From Psychroserpens luteus (GTDB lineage Bacteria > Bacteroidota > Bacteroidia > Flavobacteriales > Flavobacteriaceae), in the NCBI RefSeq assembly GCF_015319355.1, contig NZ_JADILU010000008.1, forward strand, positions 164,238 to 228,237: 64,000 nucleotides of DNA. The letters run 5' to 3'. The position numbers and the translations under genes are program-made. The notes beneath the pieces are model-generated. The model ran no database searches. It was not told the origin of the DNA and saw only the letters and a program-made list of their open reading frames with translations. Every line of letters begins with the position of its first letter. The stretch's first letter is position 1. Shown one piece after another: positions 22,701 to 31,416 of the stretch.

Positions 22701-24825
22701 CTGTTAAATTAATGGTTTCTTCATCTGGATCCCACGCACCAGGATAGTTGTTATCTTCACAATCTAAACTTGTTAAAGATCCACAAGTACCAGAAAATAC
22801 TTGTAGAACTAAATCATATATAGTACCTGAAGTTACTGTTACTGTATGCTCAGGGCCTGTTGCCACAAAAGAGTACCAAACGTCATCATCTGCAGTTCCT
22901 ATACATCCAGCTTGGGATTGAGATGCATAATCTGTTGTACCAAGAGTGGTGTAGCATGAGGTATCAGAAGTTAAGGAAATAGCACCACTACAATCATCAT
23001 TTGGAGGTGGTGTTGGTGTAAAAGCACAAATATCAAATGTACCATTGTTATCATTTCCATACTCCCAAACTCTAATAAATATCGTCTGTCCAGGTGTTAA
23101 ACCAGTTCTGGTTATTGAGGACATAGCACCATTGTCACTGTCGTCATCATCACATTCTATTAAAGTTAGAGCACCACAAGTACCTGAGTAAAAAGCTATT
23201 CCAGAATCAGCTATCACACCTGTATCCGTATCTACAATTAATATTCCTGTTGCAGGTACTACTGCAGTGAACCAGACATCACCACCAGAATAAGAACCAC
23301 AACCAGGAGCTGGAACACCTGTTGATGCTGTTGCATATTCATTGGTATATGTTGAAAAACTACAACTAGAGCTTACTGTTAAAGGTATGGCGTTACAAGG
23401 ATCGTCATTTGTAGGAACTGTCGCTACAAGTGTTGTAAATGTAATTGGACCATCCCATGCACTAAAATTACCTGAGCCACAGTTGCTTCTAACAAAAACG
23501 TAATATGTTGTATTAGGTGCTAGGCCAGTAACGTTAGCAGTGGTTATTCCTGCGCCTGTATTTCCAGTGATATCACCAGCAGGAGTATTAGTTGCGTTAT
23601 CTGGAGAGACTATATATTGGTAACCTCCTGTTGGAGCAGGTGTTGCTGCGGTCCAGTTAATGGTTGCGGTAGAAATTGCAATAGAAGTTGTGGCAGTTAC
23701 CGTTGGTGTATTGCATGGAGAGAATGTCGTTGCACAAATATCAAATGTGCCATTGTTGTTATTACCATATTCCCATACTCTAATAAATATGGTCTGACCT
23801 GGTGTTAAACCAGCTGTAGTAATTGATGACATTGCGCCATTTAGACTGTCGTCGTCGTCACATTCTATTAGTGTTAAAGCTCCACAAGTGCCAGAATAAA
23901 AAGCCATCCCAGAATCTAACATCACTCCAGTGTTCATATCTACAATTAGTATTCCGTTGGCAGGAACTACAGCAGTAAACCAAACATCACCACCAACGTA
24001 AGATCCACAAACGGGAGCTGGAACACCAGTTGTTGCTGTTGCACTTGCATTTGTGTAAGTTGCAAAACTGCAGGTAGTATTAACTGCTAAGGGAGTTGCA
24101 CTACAAGGATTGTCATTAACTGGAGCAGGAGGTGGTATGTCAGAAATTAAAGAAATATTATCAATAGCAATTGGTGGATTGCCTCCATCAGAACCATCAT
24201 TGCGCCATTCAAAAATTAAACGAAATGTAGTACCTGCTAAATTAGTTGGTAATGTTATATTGAGATTAGTCCATGTAGGTTGTTCATTTAATTCTGCTAA
24301 TATTATTCTATTGGCATTAGCGTTATTTAGAACTGTACCGTAATTAGGTAAGTTAGCAGCAGCATTATTATTTGGTACTTTCCAAACTCTTAAATAATCA
24401 AAGTTTGCCCAACCACCTTCTCCAACACCTATCCAATCAAAATTTAGTTGGATATCAGTTTCTCCAGCAGGTATAGTTATGGTTCTATAAATGTGGGTAT
24501 TAGCTGTGACATTATTTGTGTAAGTATGAGGTGGAGGAGCTGTAGCAGTGTTATTAGTGACATAAGCAGCTCGAGTACCACTAAAACCAGCTGTTGCTCC
24601 AGTATTACAAACCCATTGATTTTGAGTTGGAGTACCAGTAGTAGCTGTCCATCCATTAGCAGCAAATGTAGCTCCATTTTCAAACCCACCATCTCCAGCT
24701 GGGTTAATAACAGTTGTTTGTGAATAACTTACAGAGTTAAATGTTAAACTCGTTACAATGATTAGTATTAATACTTGTAAATTATTTTTAGTATAAGTGA
24801 AGTTTAAGAGTAATTTTTTAATCAT
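19744..24825 (-). CDS. Giant secreted protein with T9SS type A sorting domain and tandem beta-sandwich/FN3 modules
   Basis: The 1693-residue product starts with a long signal peptide ending SVSYSQ. Residues about 40-230 are a jellyroll-like domain (ITIPAGETDIQLNFDWIGVG, IAIDNISLISD). Three pre-peptidase C-terminal-like domains follow, the first two being near copies with a 236-codon period and acidic ECDDDDS turns (SGGDVWFTAVVPATGILIVD, GQTIFIRVWEYGN). An FN3-like module separates the first two. A divergent middle domain follows (FCFYDSSYSDCLIGANSILTF). From about residue 1084 it is homologous to the end of the protein at 13780, including the sorting domain (YDIVGRVIF...SDGTYIVKVQLSNGKQKIQK). 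It is probably attached to or released from the cell surface; no enzyme motif was seen. Confidence 0.9.
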   Translation of the reverse strand: MIKKLLLNFTYTKNNLQVLILIIVTSLTFNSVSYSQTTVINPAGDGGFENGATFAANGWTATTGTPTQNQWVCNTGATAGFSGTRAAYVTNNTATAPPPHTYTNNVTANTHIYRTITIPAGETDIQLNFDWIGVGEGGWANFDYLRVWKVPNNNAAANLPNYGTVLNNANANRIILAELNEQPTWTNLNITLPTNLAGTTFRLIFEWRNDGSDGGNPPIAIDNISLISDIPPPAPVNDNPCSATPLAVNTTCSFATYTNASATATTGVPAPVCGSYVGGDVWFTAVVPANGILIVDMNTGVMLDSGMAFYSGTCGALTLIECDDDDSLNGAMSSITTAGLTPGQTIFIRVWEYGNNNNGTFDICATTFSPCNTPTVTATTSIAISTATINWTAATPAPTGGYQYIVSPDNATNTPAGDITGNTGAGITTANVTGLAPNTTYYVFVRSNCGSGNFSAWDGPITFTTLVATVPTNDDPCNAIPLTVSSSCSFSTYTNEYATASTGVPAPGCGSYSGGDVWFTAVVPATGILIVDTDTGVIADSGIAFYSGTCGALTLIECDDDDSDNGAMSSITRTGLTPGQTIFIRVWEYGNDNNGTFDICAFTPTPPPNDDCSGAISLTSDTSCYTTLGTTDYASQSQAGCIGTADDDVWYSFVATGPEHTVTVTSGTIYDLVLQVFSGTCGSLTSLDCEDNNYPGAWDPDEETINLTGLIAGNVYFIRVYSWDSFSSDTGSFNICITEPCVTPPIDNTPNSCEMIIDEVGTDPFAITPYNPNPGFIIDCSITSIELATNAQMHETTSYDVVKIPYTYIASLGATINNAPIADDDLWADTPTALGFPFCFYDSSYSDCLIGANSILTFEYDANATSFTPTPGESSGYSFENNLPYVGTDLGTDDALFEQAIYGVYHDIDPRGLPANAITTRTQGVVGCRKFIAEWKDVPMYSDPTRLYSGMMVLYETTNIIEVYVEEKRIENGDSFPWNDGNAIVGIQGDITPLGPNNQYAVAPCRNGLDTNWEVTNEAWRFVPSGNSRLTGVEWYIGTDTSGTPDATTNTYTATTAGTYTAISTYATCDGSTVTLTDEVIITGGSKTWNGSVDDNWYIANNWTPTGVPNSSDCVVVPATAVSNGNAPIADIVNLIPLPPSPALARNLTLLPNSYLEVGTNTELIVQEWVTVQNTGILNLKSSSSLIQVDDSAVNTGNIHMQRSPNFDESAVLGTEYIYWSSPVASFQVTNISPSSSQLFGWTPTVGGNGAGNYGEWFNASGAMTDGTGYIVRGLGGTPPTIPATAYAISSNTALFSGVPNNGIINKPIFHGNYNGGPYAGVGNTATNEDDNWNLLGNPYPSAISANAFTNLNTNINGTVYVWPHNSTYSAATIDPFYEDYVYNYDGNDYIEHNNTGSNPPGTSDLFIGSGQAFFVMMNHGATSGSNITFNNGMRYDNTLNDLIINYDNSNFYRTNTTESNENTIERHRIWLDLLSPNNITNTILVGYVQNATNNFDRLFDGYDFSSGDNSGFYSVLENETLSIQGRSLPFLQEDTVPLGIIANETGSHTIAINTIDGLFSNEDQNIYIEDTALNIIHDIRLSPYSFTIEAGVHNDRFILRYTNEALGVNQLDDNDSISISAPKSEYIKVTSEIGIINSIAIYDIVGRVIFTTKDINQSEFILNETRLSDGTYIVKVQLSNGKQKIQKVVLKK
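23404..24117 (-). repeat. Tandem 708-bp coding repeat in the second giant T9SS gene
   Basis: The domain starts NDNPCSATPL (codon at 24117) and NDDPCNAIPL (codon at 23409) are 708 bp (236 codons) apart. The encoded segments are nearly the same over more than 120 residues, including the ECDDDDS acidic turn. A third, diverged copy (NDDCSGAISL) begins near 23000. Confidence 0.8.
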
Positions 24826-24978
24826 AATCTATATCTTTAAACACCCTAATTATAGTGCTGTTAGTGTTATTATAATAGTAGGTGCTATTAGGTATAGATT
24901 TGGTAATGAAAACGTTAAAGTATTAAAAATAATTAGAATTTTAACATTTTTTTAAATAATTATTAAAGATTCGTTAAC

Positions 24979-25869
24979 ATGTTAAAAATAACCGATTACA
25001 GGAACTTTAAAATTGATAATCAGGTGTTTGTGAAACCTGATTTCATGAATCATGAGTCTGTTTCTGGTAATAAATTAAGAAAGTTAAAATACAACCTTAT
25101 AGAGGCTGATATAGATGGTGAAAGCACAATTTTGACTTTTGGTGGTGCATTCTCAAACCATATCTCAGCTGTAGCATCTGCAGGGCAGTTATTGGGTTTA
25201 AAAACTATTGGTGTTATTAGAGGGGAAGAGCTGGTTTCAAAAATTGATTCAAACCCTACGTTAAGTTATGCTCAATCTTGCGGAATGACACTAAAATTCA
25301 TTTCACGAGAACATTATAGAAATAAAACAAGTGAAGATTTTATCTCCACGTTGCAAAAAGAATTTGGTGATTTTTATCTCCTTCCAGAAGGTGGAACAAA
25401 TGCTTTAGCTGTAAAAGGATGTGAAGAGATTTTAACAGAGACAGATAAAGTTTTCGATTATATCTGTTGCGCTGTTGGGACAGGTGGTACAATTTCTGGG
25501 TTGATTAATTCTGCACTACCGCATCAAAAAATAATAGGATTTCCTGCTTTAAAAGGTGATTTTTTAACTGAAGAAATCACTAAATTTGCAACCCATACAA
25601 ATTGGGAGTTAATGACCAATTATCATTTTGGTGGCTACGGAAAAGTTAACGATACATTAATTGAGTTTATCAATAATTTTAAGAGCACCAACAATATTCA
25701 GTTAGATCCTATTTATACTGGAAAAATGATGTTTGGAATTTACGATTTAATTGAAAAAGGCTTTTTTCCGAAGAAATCCAAAATATTAGCAATCCATACA
25801 GGTGGATTACAAGGTGTTGAAGGAATGAATCAAAGATTAAGACAACAAAATAAGCCTTTAATCGTTTGA
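24979..25869 (+). CDS. PLP-dependent D-cysteine desulfhydrase / ACC deaminase-like protein
   Basis: This is a fold-type II PLP enzyme related to D-cysteine desulfhydrase and 1-aminocyclopropane-1-carboxylate deaminase. The PLP lysine is Lys32 in SVSGNKLRKLKYNL. The Asn-rich substrate loop (FGGAFSNHISAVASAG) and the phosphate-binding AVGTGGTISGL are present. With 296 residues it is somewhat shorter than E. coli DcyD (328), mainly at the N-terminus, as is common in Flavobacteria. Substrate is uncertain. It is the first gene of a likely three-gene operon; the next ATG is five bases past its stop. Confidence 0.85.
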   Translation: MLKITDYRNFKIDNQVFVKPDFMNHESVSGNKLRKLKYNLIEADIDGESTILTFGGAFSNHISAVASAGQLLGLKTIGVIRGEELVSKIDSNPTLSYAQSCGMTLKFISREHYRNKTSEDFISTLQKEFGDFYLLPEGGTNALAVKGCEEILTETDKVFDYICCAVGTGGTISGLINSALPHQKIIGFPALKGDFLTEEITKFATHTNWELMTNYHFGGYGKVNDTLIEFINNFKSTNNIQLDPIYTGKMMFGIYDLIEKGFFPKKSKILAIHTGGLQGVEGMNQRLRQQNKPLIV

Positions 25870-25874
25870 AGATT

Positions 25875-26675
25875 ATGAAGAAAATTATTGTGTTTTTATT
25901 AGTGGGTTTTATGGCTTTTAGTTGCGGTTCTAAAAAAAGAATAGTGACTAAAAAAGATAAAAGGAGCACAAAAACAGAGAAAGTTGTAGTGACTCCAAAA
26001 ACAACGACTGAGCCTAGTGTTTCTGCTAAAACTCCTACTGCTTCTGATGTTTCAAATCTTAGTGCTGTAGAAATTTACATTCTTAAATATAACGCAATTT
26101 CTATGGAAGAAATGCGTAAATATAAAATACCTGCAAGTATAACTTTGGCTCAAGGGATTTTAGAGTCTGGTTCTGGTAAAGGTCGATTATCGGTTGAGGC
26201 TAATAATCACTTCGGAATAAAATGTCATGGATGGACTGGTAAAAAAATCTATCATGATGATGATAAATCACAAGAGTGTTTTAGAAAATACAATCATGCA
26301 GATTCTTCTTTTGAAGATCACTCAGCATTTTTAACAGGAAGAGGTCGATATGCAAAATTATTTAATCTTAGACCAGATGATTATAAAGGTTGGGCAAAAG
26401 GATTAAGAGCTGCAGGTTATGCAACCGATAGAAAATATCCAGATAAATTAATAAGTCTCATTGAGCGTTATAATCTTGATAAATATGATGATATGGTTTT
26501 AGGAAATAGAGGCGCTATTGCTGCTGTTGAAATAAAACATGTCGTTATAAAAGGCGATACATTATATTCGCTTTCAAGAAGATATAATACTACAGTAGAC
26601 GAACTTAAACGTCTTAATCGTCTCAATTCTAATGAGATTTCATTAGGTCAGCAACTCATAATTAAATCAAATTAA
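25875..26675 (+). CDS. Glucosaminidase-LysM lipoprotein (peptidoglycan hydrolase)
   Basis: A lipoprotein signal ([17 protein letters not shown]) is followed by a Lys/Thr-rich linker and a glucosaminidase domain at about residues 65-205. The domain contains [17 protein letters not shown], with the likely catalytic Glu, and NNHFGIKC. A LysM domain ([20 protein letters not shown]) closes the 266-residue protein. It is expected to cleave glycan strands in the periplasm. An upstream TTG at 25866 overlaps the preceding gene; the ATG at 25875 gives the clean lipoprotein signal and is preferred. The hemL start lies one base after the stop. Confidence 0.9.
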   Translation: MKKIIVFLLVGFMAFSCGSKKRIVTKKDKRSTKTEKVVVTPKTTTEPSVSAKTPTASDVSNLSAVEIYILKYNAISMEEMRKYKIPASITLAQGILESGSGKGRLSVEANNHFGIKCHGWTGKKIYHDDDKSQECFRKYNHADSSFEDHSAFLTGRGRYAKLFNLRPDDYKGWAKGLRAAGYATDRKYPDKLISLIERYNLDKYDDMVLGNRGAIAAVEIKHVVIKGDTLYSLSRRYNTTVDELKRLNRLNSNEISLGQQLIIKSN

Positions 26676-26676
26676 C

Positions 26677-27963
26677 ATGTTATATAAACGTAGTAGTGCG
26701 TTATTTAAAAACGCAGAAAACGTTATACCTGGAGGTGTAAATTCTCCAGTAAGAGCTTTTAAAGCAGTAGGCGGAACACCAATTTTTGCAAAATTTGCGA
26801 AAGGTGCTTATGTATATGATGAGGATGATAATCGCTATATTGATTACATCAATTCCTGGGGACCAATGTTGTTAGGTCATGCTTTTGAACCTGTGGTGAA
26901 TGCAGTGATTGAAAAAGCTAAAAAAGGAACATCATTTGGAATGCCAACAGAAATTGAAACCAAAATCGCAGAATTAGCAGTTTCAATGGTGCCAAATGTA
27001 GATAAAATACGTTTTGTAAATTCTGGTACGGAAGCTTGTATGAGTGCAGTGCGACTAGCAAGAGGATATACAGGGAAAGAAAAAATCGTAAAATTTGCAG
27101 GTTGTTATCATGGTCACAGTGATGCTTTTTTAATCCAGGCAGGAAGTGGAGCAGTAACGTTTGGAAGTCCAAATAGTCCTGGTGTAACAAAAGGAACAGC
27201 TCAAGATACATTGTTGGCAATATATAATGACATTGATAATGTCAAAGCGTTAATAGAAGCAAACACAAATGAAATAGCTTGTATTATTATTGAGCCAGTG
27301 GCTGGTAATATGGGATGTATTCCGCCAAAAGATGATTTTTTACAGAAATTGAGAACATTATGTGATGAACATCGTATTCTACTTATTTTTGATGAGGTCA
27401 TGACAGGTTTTAGATTGGCTAAAGGTGGAGCTCAAGAACTTTACGGAGTTGATGCAGATATTATGTGCTTCGGAAAAGTCATAGGTGGAGGATTGCCTGT
27501 TGGAGCATTTGCTGCTCGTAATGAGATTATGAATCACTTGGCGCCTTTAGGAAGTGTGTATCAAGCAGGAACGCTTAGTGGAAATCCATTAGCAATGGCT
27601 GCAGGTATGGCGATGTTAACTGCGATTGAAAATGATAAAGACTTATTTAAAAGATTAGCAGATAAAACTGAATATCTTCATAAAGGTTGTGCAGCAGCAT
27701 TGAATAAATATAATGTGACGCATACTATCAATAGAAGAGGGTCAATGATTTCTATTCATTTTTCCGAAGAAGAAGTAGTAGATTTTGAAAGTGCAGCAAA
27801 AGGGAATAATGAGACGTTTAAAACGTTTTTCCACGGTATGCTAAACGAGGGGATTTATATTGCGCCAAGTGCATTTGAGACTTGGTTTATAACAGATGCT
27901 TTGTCTTATGACGATTTGGATGAAACCATTAGAGCTGTTGAAAAAGTGGCTCAGACCTTATAA
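26677..27963 (+). CDS. hemL: Glutamate-1-semialdehyde 2,1-aminomutase
   Basis: HemL makes 5-aminolevulinate from glutamate-1-semialdehyde in the C5 route to tetrapyrroles; it is a cytoplasmic PLP enzyme. The 428-residue length fits the family. The N-terminus has [19 protein letters not shown], the active-site Lys267 is in [15 protein letters not shown], and the GCYHGHSD and [15 protein letters not shown] blocks are conserved. It starts one base after the preceding stop, so is probably co-transcribed. A strong terminator follows immediately. Confidence 0.96.
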   Translation: MLYKRSSALFKNAENVIPGGVNSPVRAFKAVGGTPIFAKFAKGAYVYDEDDNRYIDYINSWGPMLLGHAFEPVVNAVIEKAKKGTSFGMPTEIETKIAELAVSMVPNVDKIRFVNSGTEACMSAVRLARGYTGKEKIVKFAGCYHGHSDAFLIQAGSGAVTFGSPNSPGVTKGTAQDTLLAIYNDIDNVKALIEANTNEIACIIIEPVAGNMGCIPPKDDFLQKLRTLCDEHRILLIFDEVMTGFRLAKGGAQELYGVDADIMCFGKVIGGGLPVGAFAARNEIMNHLAPLGSVYQAGTLSGNPLAMAAGMAMLTAIENDKDLFKRLADKTEYLHKGCAAALNKYNVTHTINRRGSMISIHFSEEEVVDFESAAKGNNETFKTFFHGMLNEGIYIAPSAFETWFITDALSYDDLDETIRAVEKVAQTL

Positions 27964-27965
27964 CA

Positions 27966-28000
27966 TAAAAAAAAGCAACTCATTTGAGTTGCTTTTTTTA
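27966..28000. terminator. Bidirectional intrinsic terminator after hemL
   Basis: AAAAAAAGCAACTCA and TGAGTTGCTTTTTTT pair around a TT loop. It serves hemL (+) and the converging gene at 28016 (-). Confidence 0.9.
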
Positions 28001-28015
28001 TGTTATAATAAATTT

Positions 28016-28351
28016 CTAAATGGTTGTATCTCTAAAGTGATTTAAATAAGTTGTGTATTGTTCTTCGGTAAGAATTTCTTTTAATTTAGTGTCTAAATTG
28101 GCATTGATCTTTTTTAGACGTTCTTCATTTTTTCCTAAGTTGTTACTTATTTTTTTGTAAGCAATCCCGTAATTTTGATAAACTCTATAAACATCATCCA
28201 TTTTTGTTTCTTCAAACTTGATGATCTTTCTTAGTTCTTTAGTTTTAGTATTTGCTTCTGCATTAATTTCTAATGTGTTTTGTGCAGTTATGTTTTGAGT
28301 GCTAAGCAGTAATGTCATTGCAAATACACAAAGTGTAATTATTTTTTTCAT
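28016..28351 (-). CDS. Small secreted helical protein, Spy-like
   Basis: The 111-residue product has a signal peptide ending NITAQ and a helical mature part (TKELRKIIKFEETKMDDVYRVYQ) ending LTEEQYTTYLNHF. It resembles the 123-residue protein at 8391 (shared EQY-aromatic ending) and the neighbour at 28468. No function is known; a chaperone-like or metal-sensing periplasmic role by analogy with Spy/CpxP would be speculative. Confidence 0.75.
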   Translation of the reverse strand: MKKIITLCVFAMTLLLSTQNITAQNTLEINAEANTKTKELRKIIKFEETKMDDVYRVYQNYGIAYKKISNNLGKNEERLKKINANLDTKLKEILTEEQYTTYLNHFRDTTI

Positions 28352-28411
28352 TGTCTTGGGATGTGAATTGTTCTACAAGATATAAAATTAGTGATTTTTG
28401 AGATAAAAAAT

Positions 28412-28438
28412 AAGCATCGATGTAAAAAATCGATGCTT
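28412..28438 (-). terminator. Hairpin downstream of the gene at 28468
   Basis: AAGCATCGAT (28412-28421) pairs with ATCGATGCTT (28429-28438). On the minus strand it is followed by an A/T-rich stretch with only a short T-run, so termination is likely but not certain. Confidence 0.65.
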
Positions 28439-28467
28439 ATTAATAAATCTAATCTAATCTGTTAGTT

Positions 28468-28917
28468 TTAATTTTTCATTTTACGACCTATTTTACTTTT
28501 TCCTTTTTGGTTACGACTGGCTTCCATTTTGGTCCATTTCTCGTACTGCTCTGCTGTTAAAATAGATTTCATTTCTTTTTTCATGGCGATTTGACTATCT
28601 AACTTTGCATTAGTCATTTCAAGGCGTTCTTCTTTTGTGAGTCTTTTATTATCATCACCATTTCTCATTTTTTCACGCTCTGCCATTTTTTGTTTTCTAG
28701 TAGTTGCTTGTTCTAAAAGCACTGCTTTTACTTGAGCTTGTTGTGTAGTTGATAAATCTAGCTCTAAAGTCATTTTTTTAGATCCTAGCGTTGCAATCTC
28801 TTCTGGAGAAAGATCTTTCATCATTTTTCTTTCACTCTTTTCTCCGCCTTTTCTTTTGTCTTGAGCAACTGCTTGTAAGGTTACAAATGCCATTGCTATT
28901 AAAATTAATTTTTTCAT
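28468..28917 (-). CDS. Small secreted Lys/Met-rich protein, Spy-like
   Basis: The signal peptide ends LQAVAQ. The 149-residue product is very basic, with DLSPEEIATLGSKKMTLELD, a Met/Lys/Arg-rich middle and the ending ILTAEQYEKWTKMEASRNQK. The LSPEE...LTxEQYxxW layout is that of LTXXQ/Spy-like periplasmic proteins in Bacteroidota. It probably has its own promoter; it sits 116 bp from the similar gene at 28016, suggesting an old duplication. Confidence 0.78.
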   Translation of the reverse strand: MKKLILIAMAFVTLQAVAQDKRKGGEKSERKMMKDLSPEEIATLGSKKMTLELDLSTTQQAQVKAVLLEQATTRKQKMAEREKMRNGDDNKRLTKEERLEMTNAKLDSQIAMKKEMKSILTAEQYEKWTKMEASRNQKGKSKIGRKMKN

Positions 28918-29014
28918 AATGTTTCTAATTTAATTATTGTTTTTGTTTTTTAATCAATTGTACTTTGGACTCCATTATAGGAGTTAGGTTTAATTAAGGT
29001 CAAAATTTTAACCT

Positions 29015-30526
29015 CTAATTAACATGTTGTGCATTTTTTATCAAAGCTAATGTGGTTTCATATAGTGTTGTGTTTTCCATTTTACTTTTTAACCATGCGT
29101 AGAAACTCATTACAAAAATATCTTCTTGTTTCTCATTAATCCAAGTAAAGGATAGCTCTATTTTGTCTTTAAATTTTTGAGATGTGACTTGCTCTGGTTT
29201 TTTGTAAAAAGACTCTACTACTTTTATAAAGGTAACAACACGTTCTTGTTTAATTTGCTTTAAATAATCAAAGTATGAACGTTTAAAACTTTTAATTCTA
29301 GACTCGGTTAAATCTAATTCTCCAAGTTCTACATAGAGAATGATTTCAGCTATATTTTTTTTAATAACCCATTCTTTTCCGGCTTTTTCAATGTAGTATT
29401 TATCTGTGTGGTAGAATTTAGAAAAGATGGTTTTTGCATTTTTAAAATCTGCTTTTTGCATATAGAACATCACTAAACCCAAATTGATATCTAATAACGA
29501 TTCTAAATCTCCATGTTTGGTTTGTTTTACAGATTCTAAAAGCGAAATAGCTTGATCTTGCTCGTAATTGTAATTATAGTTGAGTGCAGTGAGTAAGGCG
29601 TATTTCAGTTTAAATGAAGCATAATATTTTTTTCGTTGTTGAGACATTAGGTCATTCATTATCTTTAAATAATCTAAAGATTCTATGAATTTTTTATTCC
29701 GGAATAACGTATTCGCAATCATATAAACTACTTGAATATGATACACCAACTGCTTATCTTTAGTTTTGTGATTTTTAATTTTCTCGTAGGTGGCGATTAA
29801 AAAAGGCTCAATTTTTAAATAGTCATTAGTTACAAAAGCAGATAAACTTACAATAGTCATTAATTGATAAAGCGATTTGAAAGAAAGTGTCTCACTCATT
29901 TCGATATTATGCTCCTTAAGAGTGTTGTTGAGAATCGTTTCAAAGTCTAAAATTTTCCCTTTGTAAGTCATGTCACTTAAGGTTTGCCTAATCTTGGCGT
30001 AAACGATATTTAATTCTTCTTCAATAAAATGATGTTTTTGGTTACTTCGGAAATTGGAAATCAAGCGATCAATATCCACGGAAGGATTCATATAAGCATA
30101 CTGAATCTTGGTATGATAGATTTCATTTAAAATAGGAAATAGCTGATGTTCTTGTGCTAAACCTTCGGCTTTATCAAGGATTTTATAAGCTATTTCTGGT
30201 TTTTTATGAATGAGAAAAGTACGTGATGCTAATATGTATTTGATGATTTGCATGTCAACTGAATTCTCTTCCTCTAGATTCAAATTCGCTATAAAATCAA
30301 TAAGTGATTGATATAGTCTTTTCCTGAGTGCGTGATAAGCGACTTTGTTATCTGCTTTATAAACGGTTTTACAAATCGCTTTAGATGAGAGTTCGTTTTG
30401 AGCTAAAAGCTTAAAGAGTTCTATGTTTTTCGTGTCGTTACGTTTATTCTTTTTTTCTAGATAATTAATGAAACGTTGCTCATCTTCCGAAGAAAACGTT
30501 GAAACTATCGCGTTTAAGTCTGTCAT
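29015..30526 (-). CDS. Cytoplasmic helical-repeat protein of unknown function
   Basis: The 503-residue protein has no signal peptide or membrane segment. Its N-terminus (FSSEDEQRFINYLEKKNKRN) is followed by many amphipathic helices with a TPR-like rhythm (AYKILDKAEGLAQEHQLFPILNEIYHTKIQYAY). I recognise it only as a conserved-looking hypothetical type of Flavobacteria. A scaffold or protein-binding role would fit helical repeats but is an inference. It is divergently oriented from the membrane-gene row at 30678. Confidence 0.7.
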   Translation of the reverse strand: MTDLNAIVSTFSSEDEQRFINYLEKKNKRNDTKNIELFKLLAQNELSSKAICKTVYKADNKVAYHALRKRLYQSLIDFIANLNLEEENSVDMQIIKYILASRTFLIHKKPEIAYKILDKAEGLAQEHQLFPILNEIYHTKIQYAYMNPSVDIDRLISNFRSNQKHHFIEEELNIVYAKIRQTLSDMTYKGKILDFETILNNTLKEHNIEMSETLSFKSLYQLMTIVSLSAFVTNDYLKIEPFLIATYEKIKNHKTKDKQLVYHIQVVYMIANTLFRNKKFIESLDYLKIMNDLMSQQRKKYYASFKLKYALLTALNYNYNYEQDQAISLLESVKQTKHGDLESLLDINLGLVMFYMQKADFKNAKTIFSKFYHTDKYYIEKAGKEWVIKKNIAEIILYVELGELDLTESRIKSFKRSYFDYLKQIKQERVVTFIKVVESFYKKPEQVTSQKFKDKIELSFTWINEKQEDIFVMSFYAWLKSKMENTTLYETTLALIKNAQHVN

Positions 30527-30677
30527 TTAATCGTCAGTTAAAATATGATACATTCAGTAAATATAATATTAAATGATGTATTAATGAATATCTAATCGTC
30601 AGTTTATTGTGAAAGTTGTGTTTCTGAACCTTGTAAACTGTCGCATATTTGCCTTGTAATCAACAAATCAAAATATT

Positions 30678-30836
30678 ATGCAACAGTTTATTAAAATCAC
30701 AGCCTTTATAATTGCGATTAGTGCAATGATTGTTTTTTCAAAACAGATTCAAAATGAAATTGTAGACAGTTATAATAATTGCGTTGACCAATTGGCAAGT
30801 AAAACAATAACAAGTTCAAACCCAATTGGTTTTTAA
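30678..30836 (+). CDS. 52-residue single-pass membrane or secreted peptide
   Basis: An ATG at 30678 opens 52 codons: MQQFIKITAFIIAISAMIVF, then a polar tail with NCVDQLASK and the end NPIGF. One hydrophobic helix near the N-terminus could be a membrane anchor or signal. The stop is one base before the ATG of the next membrane gene, which supports a real, co-translated gene. No family was recognised. Confidence 0.5.
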   Translation: MQQFIKITAFIIAISAMIVFSKQIQNEIVDSYNNCVDQLASKTITSSNPIGF

Positions 30837-30837
30837 G

Positions 30838-31305
30838 ATGCAACTCAAAAAGTTAAATACTGCATTTATTGTCACTACAGGAGTCTCAGTAATTGTGTTT
30901 GTCTACTTGGTGTTTTTGGGATATGACGAAATCAAAACCTTAAAAGATGTTGTGAAAATTATAGCATCAATTTTGTTCCCATTACCTATGTTATTTTTTG
31001 TACGCTTTCTATTGATAGAACATTTTTTGCCACAAAATACAGACGAATATAAACTAAAACACCAAAAACCAGCAACTATATTACTTGTGGCAAGTGTAGT
31101 TGTAGGTGTTGTGAGTATGCAGACAATAGAGTGGATGACAGGTCAAAAATTAGAAAGCCATCTCGTTTTTGCGCATCTCATCAACTCCACAACAATAAGT
31201 AGCTATGTGCTTAATTATATTTTGTACAACAATTTGAGAGTCAACGGAATTTTAAGTGGTGTCCTGCTCTCATTAGCTATTCATGTGTTTTTTCTAACCG
31301 CTTAG
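30838..31305 (+). CDS. Four-helix integral membrane protein of unknown function
   Basis: The 155-residue product has four hydrophobic segments (AFIVTTGVSVIVFVYLVFLG; IIASILFPLPMLFFVRFLLI; ATILLVASVVVGVVS; GILSGVLLSLAIHVFFL). The frame is open from a TTG at 30826 inside the previous gene; ATG at 30838 is preferred. It starts a row of five plus-strand membrane or envelope genes. No domain was recognised. Confidence 0.65.
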   Translation: MQLKKLNTAFIVTTGVSVIVFVYLVFLGYDEIKTLKDVVKIIASILFPLPMLFFVRFLLIEHFLPQNTDEYKLKHQKPATILLVASVVVGVVSMQTIEWMTGQKLESHLVFAHLINSTTISSYVLNYILYNNLRVNGILSGVLLSLAIHVFFLTA

Positions 31306-31328
31306 CTGCTACAAATTTTCATGAAAAT

Positions 31329-31354
31329 GTCATTAAGAGCGTAGCGAAGAATTT
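31329..31354 (+). repeat. Dispersed REP-like half element
   Basis: GTCATTAAGAGCGTAGCGAAGAATTT matches the left half of the 63-65 bp elements at 3964 and 6161, with a few changes. Confidence 0.6.
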
Positions 31355-31384
31355 AAAATAAAAAATTAATAAATCAACATGTAC

Positions 31385-31403
31385 TGAACTTGTTTCAGTA
31401 TCA
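31385..31403 (+). repeat. 19-bp inverted repeat, left copy
   Basis: TGAACTTGTTTCAGTATCA is the exact reverse complement of 31897-31915. It lies 14 bp before the start of the gene at 31417. The sequence resembles the common flavobacterial palindrome half containing GAACTTGTTTCAG. Confidence 0.75.
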
Positions 31404-31416
31404 AAAAATTAAAATT

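Noticed and set aside
13780-24825. Many open frames on the plus strand opposite the giant T9SS genes
   Set aside because: They are frames opposite repetitive, Thr/Asn/Gly-rich coding sequence, lack plausible starts and protein-like composition, and the minus-strand frames have clear domains.
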